Shown here: positions 1 to 9,496 of the stretch, piece after piece
Numbering within the stretch: the stretch's first letter is position 1
How the letters are laid out: every line of letters begins with the position of its first letter
Assembly: GCF_024623785.1 (NCBI RefSeq)
Contig: NZ_JANKBZ010000010.1
Coordinates: forward strand, 124,001 to 188,000
Length of the DNA stretch: 64,000 bases
Direction: 5' to 3'
Source: Archangium lipolyticum
GTDB lineage: Bacteria > Myxococcota > Myxococcia > Myxococcales > Myxococcaceae
The notes under the pieces: model-generated
Seen by the model: only the letters and a program-made list of their open reading frames with translations
What the model was told of the DNA's origin: nothing
Databases searched by the model: none
Position numbers and translations under genes: made by a program

Positions 1-2440
1 CCAGGCCTTCGGCCAGCTCGCCTGTGACCTCGTCGAGCGCCACGACCTGGCCGCCCTCCGGGGGAAGGCGTTCTACGGGCTGGAGATCATCAGTTATTGG
101 ACCCAGCCCCTCTCCACCTGCCTGGAGCTCATTCGCGAGGCCTTCCAGTCCGCGCTCGAGGCCAGTGACATCCAGGTCGCCGGCTACTGCTGCAACCACA
201 TCGTCACGGATCGTCTCACGCTGGGACACGACCTGGAGGAGGTCTATCAGGAGTCCGTGGCGCGCCTGGACTTCGTCCGTGGGGCTGGCTTCGTGGACTC
301 ACGGGACATCATCCACTTCACCCAGCGTTACGTGCAGCAGCTGCGTGGCCTCACGCCCTCGTTCGACTCCCTGAGCGGGGATGACTTCGACGAGGAGGCG
401 TTCGAGGCGGCCCTGTCGGCGGAGCGCATGAGCACCTTACGGTGCTGGTACTGGATCATGAAGATGCAGTCGCGCTTCATGTGCGGTGCCTACCAGGAGG
501 CGCTCACGGCGGCGGCCAGGGCCCGCGAGCTGCTCTGGTCCTCACTTGGCCACATCCAGCTGCTGGACTTCCACTTCTTCCACGCCCTGTCCCTGTCCGC
601 GTGCCTGGGGGAGCTGCCGCCCGGGGAGCGGGAGCGGGCCCTCGAGCGGGTGCGCGAGGACCATCGGCAACTGGCGGAGTGGGCCAGCACCTCGCCCGAG
701 ACCTTCCACGTGCCCGAGCGGCTCGTCTTCGCGGAGCTGGCTCGCGTCTCGGGCCGGCAGGATGAAGCCTTCCGCGCCTACGAGGACGCATTCCAATCCG
801 CTCGGGCGCGGGGCTTCGTCCATTACGCCGCCCTCGCCAGTGAGCTGGCGGCCCGCTTCTGGCGCGAGCAGCGGATGCCCTCCATCGCGGACTCCTACGC
901 TCGCAAGTCCCACGAGGACTGGCTGCGCTGGGGCGCGAAGGGAAAGGCCAGGCACCTGGAGACCTGGTGGCCGCACCTGGCCTTCAGTGACACCCCCGAG
1001 GACTCCTCCACGGACACGGGCTCCGCCCAGATCGACGCGCTCACCGTGGTGAAGGCCCAGCAAGCCATCTCCGGGGAGATCGTCCTCGAGCGGCTGGCGG
1101 ACACGCTGCTGCGCGTCGCCATCGAGAACGCCGGTGCCCAGCGTGGAGCCCTGTTGCTGCCCGACGGAGACAAGCTCTCGGTCGTCGCCGTCTCGGACAC
1201 CTCACCCGAGGGCTCCGCTGTCCGCCCGGACGGGCCCGTGCTTCCGTGGCCCCTCATCTCCTACGTGAAGCGCACCCGGGAGCACGTGCTCATCGGCGAT
1301 GTCACCCAGCCCCACTCCTTCTCCTCCGAGGCCTGGTTCGAGCATGGCCGTGCCCGCTCCGTGCTGTGCCTGCCGCTGCTGCGCCAGGAGGAGTTCCGCG
1401 GCGTGCTGTACCTGGAGAACGACCTCGCCACCAACGCCTTCACCCCGGCGCGCCTCTCGTTGCTCGGCCAGCTGGCCTCCCAGGCGGCCATCTCCATCGA
1501 GAACGCCCGGCTTTACGCCGAGGTCCAACGCGCCGAGACGGCCCTGCGCCGCGCCAATGACGAGCTGGAGAAGCGGGTGGAGGAGCGCACCCGCGAGCTG
1601 AAGCAGACCCAATCCCGGTTGGTGGACATGGCTCGCTCGGCCGGCATGGCGGAGATAGCGGCCAACGTGCTCCACAACGTGGGCAACGTCCTCACCAGCG
1701 CCGTCATCAACCTCCAGACGATGCGCGGGATGGTGGGCTCCTCACGCATGGGGCGGTTGAAGCAGGCCACCCTGCTGCTCGAGGAGCACCGCGACGACCT
1801 GGCGGACTTCCTCACGCGGAACCCCAATGGCTCCCGGCTGACGAGCTATCTCTCCGCCCTCGCGGACGCGCTGCTCTCCGAGCGGGTGTCCCTCGAGGAG
1901 GGGCTGAATGCGATGGGCCTGCACATCGAGCACATCCGCGCCATCGTCCACGTCCAGCAGAACTACGCCAGCAACACGATCGTCACCGAGGAGTGCGACC
2001 TCTCCATGCTCGTGGATGATGCGCTGAGCATCCAACGGCCCTCGCTCCAGCGCCACGGCATGATCGTCACCCGGGGGGTGTTCCCCTCGCTGCCCAGGGT
2101 GCGCCTGGACAAACACAAGGTGCTGCAGATCCTCATCAACCTGTTCAGCAACGCCAGGAACGCGACGCAGTCGCTGCCATCGGGACAGCGTCACATGAGC
2201 GTGCGGCTCGAGGCGGTGGGCGACGTGGCGCGCATCCAGGTGGAGGACAACGGCATCGGCATCGCGCAAGAGCACCGCGAGCGGCTCTTCTCCCAGGGCT
2301 TCACCACGCGCGAGGGCGGGCATGGCCTGGGCCTGCACTCCAGCGCGCTGGCGGCGAAGATGCTGGGGGGCCGCCTCACGCTGGAGAGCGAGGGACCCGG
2401 CAAGGGTGCCATCGCCACGTTGGAGCTCCCACTGTCGTAG
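1..2440 (+). CDS. 3' part of a serine/threonine kinase-ATPase-sensor histidine kinase giant (5' truncated by window edge)
   Basis: The reading frame is open from base 2, so the start lies outside the window; about 812 codons are present. The first ~340 codons form a helical TPR-like region with phrases typical of the long myxobacterial and cyanobacterial 'trifunctional' kinases ([33 protein letters not shown]). A GAF domain follows (about 1078-1510), then a coiled-coil linker and a histidine-kinase core. The phospho-acceptor box reads VLHNVGNVL (about 1669). The ATPase end has an N box ([11 protein letters not shown]), DNGIGIA and [10 protein letters not shown]. In this family the missing N-terminus carries a Hanks-type protein kinase and an AAA ATPase; that part is inferred. 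It probably senses an unknown signal in the cytoplasm and phosphorylates a partner encoded elsewhere. No response regulator is adjacent. Confidence 0.88.
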   Translation, partial: QAFGQLACDLVERHDLAALRGKAFYGLEIISYWTQPLSTCLELIREAFQSALEASDIQVAGYCCNHIVTDRLTLGHDLEEVYQESVARLDFVRGAGFVDSRDIIHFTQRYVQQLRGLTPSFDSLSGDDFDEEAFEAALSAERMSTLRCWYWIMKMQSRFMCGAYQEALTAAARARELLWSSLGHIQLLDFHFFHALSLSACLGELPPGERERALERVREDHRQLAEWASTSPETFHVPERLVFAELARVSGRQDEAFRAYEDAFQSARARGFVHYAALASELAARFWREQRMPSIADSYARKSHEDWLRWGAKGKARHLETWWPHLAFSDTPEDSSTDTGSAQIDALTVVKAQQAISGEIVLERLADTLLRVAIENAGAQRGALLLPDGDKLSVVAVSDTSPEGSAVRPDGPVLPWPLISYVKRTREHVLIGDVTQPHSFSSEAWFEHGRARSVLCLPLLRQEEFRGVLYLENDLATNAFTPARLSLLGQLASQAAISIENARLYAEVQRAETALRRANDELEKRVEERTRELKQTQSRLVDMARSAGMAEIAANVLHNVGNVLTSAVINLQTMRGMVGSSRMGRLKQATLLLEEHRDDLADFLTRNPNGSRLTSYLSALADALLSERVSLEEGLNAMGLHIEHIRAIVHVQQNYASNTIVTEECDLSMLVDDALSIQRPSLQRHGMIVTRGVFPSLPRVRLDKHKVLQILINLFSNARNATQSLPSGQRHMSVRLEAVGDVARIQVEDNGIGIAQEHRERLFSQGFTTREGGHGLGLHSSALAAKMLGGRLTLESEGPGKGAIATLELPLS

Positions 2441-2480
2441 GAGGTGGACGCGAGGGCTGGCTCGTGGCAGTGAATACCTC

Positions 2481-3338
2481 GTGGCCATTCTCTCGATCCA
2501 GTCTCATGTCGCCTATGGGTACGTCGGCAACCGGGCGGCGACCTTTCCGCTGCAGCGCCTCGGTCACGAGGTGTGGACGGTCAACACGGTGCAGTTCAGC
2601 AACCACACCGGCTACGGCCAGTGGCGAGGCCAGGTGTTCGAGCCCTCGCATGTGGCGGAGGTGGTGAACGGCATCGCCGAGCGCGGTGTGCTGGCGGAGT
2701 GCCAGGCGGTGTTGTCCGGCTACATGGGCAACGCGGAGACCGGCTCGGCCATCCTCGAGGTGGTCGCGAAGGTGCGGGCGGCCAACCCGAAGGCGCTGTA
2801 CTGCTGTGATCCGGTGATGGGGGATGTGGGCCGGGGCATGTTCGTGAGGCCAGGCATTCCCGAGTTCATGCGCGAGCGGGCCGTCCCGGCCGCCGACATC
2901 ACCACGCCCAACCAGTTCGAGCTGGAGTTCCTCACCGGCCGGAGCGTGCGCTCCCTGGACGATGCGTTGAAGGCAGCCGCGGCCCTGCGTGAGAAGGGCC
3001 CGCGCGTGGTGCTGGTGACGAGCCTGCTGCGGGAGGAGACGGCTCCGGGGACGATCGAGATGCTGGCGGCCACGGATGCGGGTGCCTGGCTGGTCCTCAC
3101 CCCGCAGTTGCCGATGCAGCCGCCGCCCAATGGAGCGGGCGACGCCGTGGCGGCGCTCTTCCTCTCGCACCTGCTGCGGGGCCGGGACGCGGGGGAGGCG
3201 CTCGGGGAGACGGCCGCCTCCATCTTTGGCATCTTCGCCGCCACGCATGCGGCGGGCTCACGGGAGCTGCGGCTCGTCGCCGCCCAGGAGGAGCTGGTCT
3301 CGCCTTCGCGGCGCTTCTCCGTGGAGCGGGTGGCCTGA
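2481..3338 (+). CDS. pdxY: pyridoxal/pyridoxamine kinase PdxY
   Basis: Phosphorylates pyridoxal with ATP in the vitamin B6 salvage pathway, in the cytosol. The 285-residue product matches the usual PdxY length (about 287). The N-terminus [15 protein letters not shown] is the family signature, followed by [12 protein letters not shown] and the substrate/ATP region YCCDPVMGD. The GAGD anion-hole motif ([13 protein letters not shown]) near residue 220 holds the catalytic Asp. The reading frame runs upstream into the kinase gene, but GTG at 2481 places the signature at residue 3 as in homologues; a GGAGG lies about 36 nt upstream, so the ribosome site is weak. The gene is intact, but its last 26 bases are half of a 29-bp direct repeat that recurs at 12595, so it appears to be the insertion target of the following island. 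Confidence 0.93.
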   Translation: MAILSIQSHVAYGYVGNRAATFPLQRLGHEVWTVNTVQFSNHTGYGQWRGQVFEPSHVAEVVNGIAERGVLAECQAVLSGYMGNAETGSAILEVVAKVRAANPKALYCCDPVMGDVGRGMFVRPGIPEFMRERAVPAADITTPNQFELEFLTGRSVRSLDDALKAAAALREKGPRVVLVTSLLREETAPGTIEMLAATDAGAWLVLTPQLPMQPPPNGAGDAVAALFLSHLLRGRDAGEALGETAASIFGIFAATHAAGSRELRLVAAQEELVSPSRRFSVERVA

Positions 3339-3341
3339 GCC
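3313..3341 (+). repeat. 29-bp direct repeat, left copy (pdxY 3' end; att-like)
   Basis: The 29 bases starting GCTTCTCCGTGGAG and ending GCCTGAGCC are identical to 12595-12623, in the same orientation. The copy here covers the last eight codons and stop of pdxY plus three further bases. The two copies flank the Zorya and SitAI genes. This looks like a site-specific insertion that regenerated the end of the target gene. Confidence 0.85.
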
Positions 3342-3861
3342 AGGAAGGACGAAGGGCCGGGAGCCGACTCGCGATTTCAGGCCCTTTATTGGTGAAGAGT
3401 ACGGGAGCACCTGGGGGGCTCACGTAAGGCGAGGTTGGCCTCATCCTGGTGGCCCATGCCCATCATCCTGTGTGATGTTGAGGCTCGAACTGCCACATCC
3501 AAGAAGGCCCAAGCCCCCTGGCTCCCTGTGGTGCCCCTTCTGGGATGGTGGCCAAGATCGGCGTATGCTCCGCAGGGACTGCACTGTGAGTGTACCAGCG
3601 TGGTGCTCCGGCCCGGGGCTCTTGTCAGCGGTCTTTCTCTGCCTGCTGCCTCCAAGATGAGGAATGGCTCGAGGAGTTCGGCTCCTTGAAGGCGTGACCT
3701 CGCGTCCCTCCGAAGCACTCCTGCTGCCTGGGTGTTTCCGGCTTCGTATGTTCAACGGCGACTTCGGGTCTCACCGCGTCGAAGAAGACTTCCGGTCCGG
3801 GTTTCCATGCACTGGCGCAATCTGAGATGCTCAAGCCACCCGCCCGGAAATCTGCCAAGCC
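3342..3861. other. 520-bp gene-free stretch with a decayed tRNA-Asp terminator/3'-end copy
   Basis: No convincing gene here: frames on both strands lack family signatures, and the codon use does not resemble the neighbours. The first ~75 bases (about 3346-3415) resemble 26872-26945. Both read GACGAAGGGCC, then a short loop with GCGATT, then GGCCCTT, TTGG and GAGTACGGGA. In the second place this is the tRNA-Asp terminator and the CCA end of the tRNA. The copy here has lost base pairing and cannot fold as a tRNA. The remainder shows nothing I can name. The zorD promoter should lie in its last 100 bases, but no clear -35/-10 pair is visible. Confidence 0.6.
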
Positions 3862-6732
3862 GTGCATCCAAACTCTCACGCTCCGTCCTGCTTTTGGTCC
3901 ATCGAATCCGACCGGTTGAGCATTTCCCTGAGCGCTCTTCCTCCGGAGATTGCCTCCCGTGTCGCTTTGCGCGAAGACGAATGGCTGGCGAAGGGCTGGC
4001 TCGACGCCCATCATGTGCGCTTCTCTGCGACACAATGGGTCGCACTCGGACGCCCCGTCGAGCGCGGGGCGGACGAGGAAGAGCGCACTTGTCTTCAGGA
4101 TGAGTGGGTTGCACTTCAGCACCTGCTCATGGACTTGCTCGGTCTCGAACGGCAATCCATCCGTTGTGACGTGGTGGGCGTCCCAGGCAGCCCTAGTGCG
4201 AAGTACAGAGTCCGAATCGATGGGGAACTGATTTCGACCACATCTGTCGTTTTCCCGTGGTTCGTGGCTGCTGACGGCAGCGCGCCTCGCCCCTTGAGCC
4301 CGACGGCTGCCTGGGCCTGCGCCGAAGCTCGTCTCGCGAGCCACGCATCAGCACAGGAACAGCTTGCGCGTGTGGCACGAATCCGCAATGTGCTGGACGA
4401 CACCTCACGGCTACTTTCTGGACGGGTTCAGTTCACCCCTGCAGGCTATTTTGGAATGTTCGAGCCCCAGTCGGTGGTGCGAGTGGGGCTGCGCTGGGAA
4501 TCGGACCCAGACGCGACGGACGTTGTCTCTTTACACCCCTACGCCGTCCTTCCGGATGGCACTCACGCTTCGCTGCCTCTGGGCAGCATACGACCTGGTG
4601 GGATCGCAGGGAACGACAGCCGCCGACCCCTGGTTCTTCCCGAGGGGGCTACTGAAGTACTGGAAAACATCCGTCCTCTGCAGCGGCGCCTTGTTGGTGA
4701 CGTCCAGCGGGAGCTGGCAGACCCATCAGCCGTCGTTCCCGAGGGACTGGACGCGGATTCCATCCTGGACCTTTCTCAATACTCTCAGAGAGTCATGGGG
4801 TTCGAAGTCCTTCGTGGCCGACAACCTCCTGAGAGAACGGAGGGCTCCGGGCTGGAATGGATCGATCCTCCCGCCGACGCCGGAGCGTTCTCGTTCACGT
4901 TCCAGGTTGAGCAGGGCGAGGGCCTTGCGCCCATGTCGCTCCAACTGCGCTCACGGGAAGAGGCTCTGCTTCTTCTTTCGCAGAACGACACCGCGATGGC
5001 TCGGGGGGACGGTACTCCGTTGGTTGTAGGAGGAAATCGGCTGCTTCCGAGCGAAGAATTGGGACGTCAGCTTCGCATTGCGCTCCAATTGTCGGAGCCA
5101 CCTTCGGATGAGGGAGTGCCTGGAGCGGGCTTGGAGAAGGCACAGGGTACCAGGGGGCGCCAGGCTGCCATCGTACGCGAGCTGGAGGCCACTCTTGTCA
5201 ACCCCGACAGAACCCTCGTGGATGCAGATCCTGTTCCATGGGACCTCCTGCATACCGCGCTGCTGCCGGGCGTGGAACTCAAGCCTCATCAACGTCATGG
5301 AATCGAGTGGCTGTGGCGCCACGCCAAATCCCAAGATTCCGGCGTCCTGCTCGCGGATGACATGGGGCTCGGCAAGACGTTGCAGGTCGCCTGTTTCCTC
5401 ACGCTCAGACGCTTGGATGCTCTGGGGGTTGTGCGTCCGCAACTCGTCGTTTGTCCCACCATCCTGCTCGACAACTGGCGCCAGGAACTTTCTCGTTTCT
5501 TCGAGGCGCGAGTCTGGCCGCAACCATTCATCCTGCACGGTCCTGGGTTGCAGGCGGTAGCACGCCCAGATGGGCTCAACACTGCCTTCCTTGAGCGTCA
5601 GGACCTGATTCTCACCAATTACGAGACGCTCGGAGCACATCAGCGCTCCCTGCTGAAGATGGACTTCGATGTCGTCGTCTTTGATGAGGCGCACAACCTC
5701 AAGAATCCGGACACGCTGCGCTCGCGCGCCGCACGCGCCCTCAAGCGCTCCTTTGCGGTCGCATTGACGGGTACCCCAGTCGAAAATGAATTGATCGATG
5801 TTTGGGCCATCTACGACGCCGTCCAGAGCCGGGAGCCGCGCGTATTCGGAACACGCGCCTCCTTTCGCGAAGAATACCAGGGCGAACGCGCCGTGGAAAC
5901 CTTGCGGCAGCGGCTTGGCTATCCTTCCGCCAACTGCACGCTCCTTCGGCGCGAGAAGGCAGATGCTCTCAAAGACCTTCCTCCAAAGCTTTCCCAGAGA
6001 ATTGCCGTCGAGATGACCATGCTTCAGGAGGAACAGGAACGGCTCATCGCCCAGCAGGCGCAGAAACGAGGCATGCTCTGGGCGCTCGCGGCATTGCAAA
6101 AGCTTTATCAGCATCCGGCTCTTCTCTCGGAGTCTCGTGGAATGTCAACCGCGACAGCGCTTCGCGAAAGTCCGAAGACGCGACTGTGCCTGGAGTTGCT
6201 GGAGCGGATAGAGAGTCAGGGAGGAGGCGCTCACGCTGAGAAGGCCCTGGTCTTTGTCCTCTCCCGCGCGATGCAAGATCTGCTGTCGCAGCTCCTCAAG
6301 GAGAAATTTCAACTCAAGCGCGTTCCCATCCTCAATGGAGAGCCTGAAAACCGTCGATTGGCCCTGGATTTCATCGATGAGTTCTCACGCGCCCATGGCT
6401 TCCAGGTTCTCATTCTGAGTCCGTTGGCCGCAGGGGCCGGGCTCAACATCGTTGCCGCGAGCCATGTCATCCACTATGGGCGATGGTGGAATCCCGCGAA
6501 GGAGGACCAGGCTACGGACCGCGCCTATCGCATCGGTCAGGTTCGCCCGGTCCACGTTTACTACCCGTTGCTCCACCGCCAGGGACGCGCAGACGCGGGG
6601 TTCGACATGCGGCTGCACGAGTTGGTGGAGCGCAAGCGAGCCATGGCACGTGACTTCTTGTCACCCGAACTGAACGACGCGAAGCAGTACACGAGCGTTT
6701 TCCAGGAGCAGGGTGCCGCAGGAAAAGGCTGA
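3862..6732 (+). CDS. zorD: SNF2-family ATPase, Zorya ZorD-like
   Basis: Probable effector ATPase/translocase of a Zorya type I anti-phage system, acting on phage DNA in the cytoplasm. The 956 residues split into a roughly 470-residue N-terminal region with no motif I recognise and a SNF2 helicase core. Walker A is DDMGLGKT (residues 499-506), Walker B is DEAH (608-611), then LTGTPVEN, and the C-terminal lobe has GAGLNIV and the arginine-finger motif DRAYRIGQ ending at residue 893. GTG 3862 is the first possible start in the frame but lacks a clear ribosome site, so a later start is possible. It ends 3 nt before zorA and the four genes form one operon. Base composition is less GC-rich than in flanking genes. 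In the described type I loci zorD comes last; here it is first. Without the neighbours it would only be called a SNF2 helicase. Confidence 0.82.
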   Translation: MHPNSHAPSCFWSIESDRLSISLSALPPEIASRVALREDEWLAKGWLDAHHVRFSATQWVALGRPVERGADEEERTCLQDEWVALQHLLMDLLGLERQSIRCDVVGVPGSPSAKYRVRIDGELISTTSVVFPWFVAADGSAPRPLSPTAAWACAEARLASHASAQEQLARVARIRNVLDDTSRLLSGRVQFTPAGYFGMFEPQSVVRVGLRWESDPDATDVVSLHPYAVLPDGTHASLPLGSIRPGGIAGNDSRRPLVLPEGATEVLENIRPLQRRLVGDVQRELADPSAVVPEGLDADSILDLSQYSQRVMGFEVLRGRQPPERTEGSGLEWIDPPADAGAFSFTFQVEQGEGLAPMSLQLRSREEALLLLSQNDTAMARGDGTPLVVGGNRLLPSEELGRQLRIALQLSEPPSDEGVPGAGLEKAQGTRGRQAAIVRELEATLVNPDRTLVDADPVPWDLLHTALLPGVELKPHQRHGIEWLWRHAKSQDSGVLLADDMGLGKTLQVACFLTLRRLDALGVVRPQLVVCPTILLDNWRQELSRFFEARVWPQPFILHGPGLQAVARPDGLNTAFLERQDLILTNYETLGAHQRSLLKMDFDVVVFDEAHNLKNPDTLRSRAARALKRSFAVALTGTPVENELIDVWAIYDAVQSREPRVFGTRASFREEYQGERAVETLRQRLGYPSANCTLLRREKADALKDLPPKLSQRIAVEMTMLQEEQERLIAQQAQKRGMLWALAALQKLYQHPALLSESRGMSTATALRESPKTRLCLELLERIESQGGGAHAEKALVFVLSRAMQDLLSQLLKEKFQLKRVPILNGEPENRRLALDFIDEFSRAHGFQVLILSPLAAGAGLNIVAASHVIHYGRWWNPAKEDQATDRAYRIGQVRPVHVYYPLLHRQGRADAGFDMRLHELVERKRAMARDFLSPELNDAKQYTSVFQEQGAAGKG

Positions 6733-6735
6733 GAC

Positions 6736-8757
6736 ATGTCACTTGTATCACTTCTGCAGAACATCTCTCTTCTCCAAGCCCTCGGGTTCATCGTAGGGCT
6801 CACGCTGCTTGCGGTAGGGCTCGTGTTGTGGCGGTGGAAAAATCTGTTGCAAGCCATCCGTGCATTGGATGGAAGCCTGACGGACCTTCTTTCCGGCAGG
6901 ATAAAAGAGCCTGACTCCGGAGTAGAAGGACGGGCCTTATGGCGCGCCGTCCGCGAACAGCTTGTCTTCCCCCCTGGACTCCAGCGGATCCCAGGGCCTG
7001 TGCTCATTCGGGCTTCTCCCTCACAAGAGCTGCGTGAGAGTTGTCGCGCCTTGTTCCGCCACTCTTCTGGCCATGGGCTTGGCAAAAACCTGACGGGAAT
7101 TGCGCTGGTCATCACGTTCAGTCTTCTGGGCAGTGTACTCGTCGGGCCCGTTCAGGGTGCACTGGCCGGCAATGGGGCTGGTTCTGGCTCTCAGGCGGAC
7201 TTGCTCTCTCAAGCCATTGGTCAGATGGGTGCCAAGTTCTTCGTTTCCGCCGCAGGCCTCATTGGCTCGTTCATCTTCCAATGGATTGCTTCCACACTTG
7301 AGGGAAGGCTGTTGGCCCGGCTGGACGCGATGCGTGCAGGATTCGAGTCCAATACCCAGACGCTCGAAGCGCATGAAATCGAGCTGGCGTCCGCGCGCAA
7401 GGACGTCCTGGGAACGCTGAAGGGCGAACTTTCCCAGACTCGCAGGGAGCTGTCCGAACGGCTCGAACACCTGGAGAGCGTGAACGTCTCCATCCAGGAC
7501 ATCGGCACCGAAGTACGGACCCACTTCGGGACAATGATGAAGGAGCATGTCGGCGATGTCATCACTCGACAGCTCACCGCCGTGGAGAAGGCTGTTCGAG
7601 AAATCGCCACGGAATTGCAGCGCTCCATCGCGTCAGGCTTTGCCACGACGCTGCAAGAGGAGATGTCGAGGGTTCGCGAGCACTTGGAGACAATCCAGAA
7701 GGCGCTCTCCGAACGGCAGGAGCATGACCTTGGCCGCATCATCGAGCAGCTCCGGGATACGGTGTCTGGAGGCTTCCAATCTCAGTCCCAAGATATGGCA
7801 CGCCAGATGGCCGAACTCGTGGGTGTGCTTCCTAGACTTGAGCGCCAGTTCGATGCCATGTCGCAGACGATGGGCAGCAATGCGCGTCAGTGGGGACTCG
7901 AAAACCAGCGGGCCATCGACGCGCTGGGCGAGAAGGTCACCGCTCTTGTGGGGAGCTTCGATAAGGTTCGTGACGGTTTGGAGACCGCTGTAGCGCGGGT
8001 GCTCAAGGCTTCAACCGAGTCTTCCCATCGGCTTGGTTTGGAGAACCAGCAGGTACTCGGTCAGCTGGAGAGTACCGTCTCTTCCGTGATGGGCGGCTTC
8101 AAAGATGTTCTCGCGGGAATGAACGAGAGTACCCAGCGACTCATGAATGCCGCGTCTCGTTCTGCCCAGAACCTCCAGGAGCACACGGTGCGCCAAGCGG
8201 GAACCCTGAACGAGCAGGTGGAGGCACTACGCGCTGCCGCAGCGGCGGACATGAGCAACGTTCAGGCAAGGTCTGCGGAGTTCGCAGAGATCATGGGGAC
8301 GACCCAGGACGGACTGCGCAAGCTGACCGAGCAGTTGCGCGACACCGCAGCTCGGCTTGTCTCCGCGACACGTGAAGTCGTGGGCACTCAAGATGGTGCG
8401 AAGGGGGTCTCGGTCAGGATGGAGCAGGTAGCGGAGCGCCTGATTGCGACGGCAAACTCGTTCCAGCAGCTTTCGGAGGAACGCTTGAGCGTGGTCAGGC
8501 AGGAGGAGCATCTGCTCAGTGCCCAGCGTCAGGCCCTCGACCAGGTCAGCCCCGTCCTCAATGGGTTGACCCGCACCTACGAGGAATCAATAAATCGCCA
8601 AGCACAGGTGTTGAGCAGCCAGTGGGCAACAGTCATAGAGCGGCTCGACTCGGTGGTGGATCGGACATCGGGTGAATTTGTCCAAGGAGTAGAGGAGCTT
8701 ACCGATGCGGTGAAAGAGCTCAAGCAGACCCTACAGCCACGGGTGAGGCATACGTGA
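6736..8757 (+). CDS. zorA: MotA/TolQ-like membrane protein with long coiled-coil tail, Zorya ZorA-like
   Basis: Probable stator-like subunit of the Zorya motor in the inner membrane. The 673 residues show a membrane segment at about 11-33, a second at about 118-138 (NLTGIALVITFSLLGSVLVG) and a third at about 165-188 (GAKFFVSAAGLIGSFIFQW), the arrangement of MotA/TolQ/ExbB proteins. From about residue 190 to 665 the sequence is almost entirely amphipathic helix rich in Glu, Gln, Arg and Leu. That matches the long cytoplasmic tail known for ZorA. The start ATG is 3 nt after zorD; the stop overlaps the zorB start by 4 nt, suggesting translational coupling. Taken alone the tail could be mistaken for a chemoreceptor or RmuC-like protein. 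The adjoining Asp-TM-OmpA partner makes the ZorA reading the best one. Confidence 0.83.
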   Translation: MSLVSLLQNISLLQALGFIVGLTLLAVGLVLWRWKNLLQAIRALDGSLTDLLSGRIKEPDSGVEGRALWRAVREQLVFPPGLQRIPGPVLIRASPSQELRESCRALFRHSSGHGLGKNLTGIALVITFSLLGSVLVGPVQGALAGNGAGSGSQADLLSQAIGQMGAKFFVSAAGLIGSFIFQWIASTLEGRLLARLDAMRAGFESNTQTLEAHEIELASARKDVLGTLKGELSQTRRELSERLEHLESVNVSIQDIGTEVRTHFGTMMKEHVGDVITRQLTAVEKAVREIATELQRSIASGFATTLQEEMSRVREHLETIQKALSERQEHDLGRIIEQLRDTVSGGFQSQSQDMARQMAELVGVLPRLERQFDAMSQTMGSNARQWGLENQRAIDALGEKVTALVGSFDKVRDGLETAVARVLKASTESSHRLGLENQQVLGQLESTVSSVMGGFKDVLAGMNESTQRLMNAASRSAQNLQEHTVRQAGTLNEQVEALRAAAAADMSNVQARSAEFAEIMGTTQDGLRKLTEQLRDTAARLVSATREVVGTQDGAKGVSVRMEQVAERLIATANSFQQLSEERLSVVRQEEHLLSAQRQALDQVSPVLNGLTRTYEESINRQAQVLSSQWATVIERLDSVVDRTSGEFVQGVEELTDAVKELKQTLQPRVRHT

Positions 8758-9488
8758 GTTCGTCAGGAGAGGGGAGCGACCGGTCTCTTGCGGATCTCAT
8801 GGCCGGTGTCGCGGTGGTGTTCCTGCTGTTAGCGGTCATCTTCATTCTTGAGGCGCGTAAGCAGCGGGAAGCCGCCATCCTGGAGAAGGAAGCGGCCATT
8901 GGAAAGGTGGATTCACAGAAGGAAGGTGTCCAGGCCTCACTCCTGGCCTTACGAGAAGACCTGATCTCGCTGGATGCCACGCTCGATGGAGGATTCATCG
9001 CGCTTAGCGGGTTGGATGGTGGAGTGAATGCGTTGGAAATCGAGTTCAAGAACCTGCAATTCGGACTTGGCCAGTGCCGCACGCCCCTTGCCTACGTGGA
9101 GCAGTTCGAGCGAGGCGCCATTCCTCTCATCCACCGGGTCTGCGAGGCCGTAGACGGCATGAGGGACGCTGGTGCGGAGCCCAGCATCATTCTGGAAGGG
9201 CACACGGACGACCGCCCATTCCTCGGTACGAGTGGAGAATGTGGTGTCCGCAACGGGGTTGCACAGGTCAGCTTCGAGAACAACGTCCGCGCCAGCGCTG
9301 CCCGTGCGCAGGAGGTGTTCTTCACGATACGCAGTCAGCTCAGGGATGCAGGCTACGAATTGGACTGTCTGGATGCGAACTTCGTCGTTTCGGGGCGGGG
9401 CCAGACGGCACCGCGTTCCGGAACGACTGGCAGTGACCCATCCAATCGCCGGCTCGTCATCCGGGTCCGCGGCGACTTGCGTTTGTAG
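8754..9488 (+). CDS. zorB: MotB/OmpA-like protein, Zorya ZorB-like
   Basis: Probable second motor subunit, anchored in the inner membrane with its OmpA-like domain bound to peptidoglycan. The 244-residue product starts with a short tail, then a single membrane span (about 15-33) preceded by Asp14 in the context SLADLMAGVAVVFLLL. A membrane-embedded Asp at this place is the ion-carrying residue of MotB and ZorB proteins. A helical linker (35-125) leads to an OmpA domain with IILEGHTDDRPF near residue 145 and the closing DPSNRRLVIRV. Start GTG 8754 overlaps the zorA stop by 4 nt. Next gene zorC starts 8 nt downstream. Alone it would be an OmpA-family protein; the Asp-in-membrane feature and its neighbours make it ZorB. 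Confidence 0.85.
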   Translation: MSSSGEGSDRSLADLMAGVAVVFLLLAVIFILEARKQREAAILEKEAAIGKVDSQKEGVQASLLALREDLISLDATLDGGFIALSGLDGGVNALEIEFKNLQFGLGQCRTPLAYVEQFERGAIPLIHRVCEAVDGMRDAGAEPSIILEGHTDDRPFLGTSGECGVRNGVAQVSFENNVRASAARAQEVFFTIRSQLRDAGYELDCLDANFVVSGRGQTAPRSGTTGSDPSNRRLVIRVRGDLRL

Positions 9489-9496
9489 GAGGCGTC

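Noticed and set aside
3625-4344. 239-codon minus-strand frame over the island's left edge
   Set aside because: It overlaps the start of zorD, has no ribosome site or family motif, and codon use is unlike a real gene.
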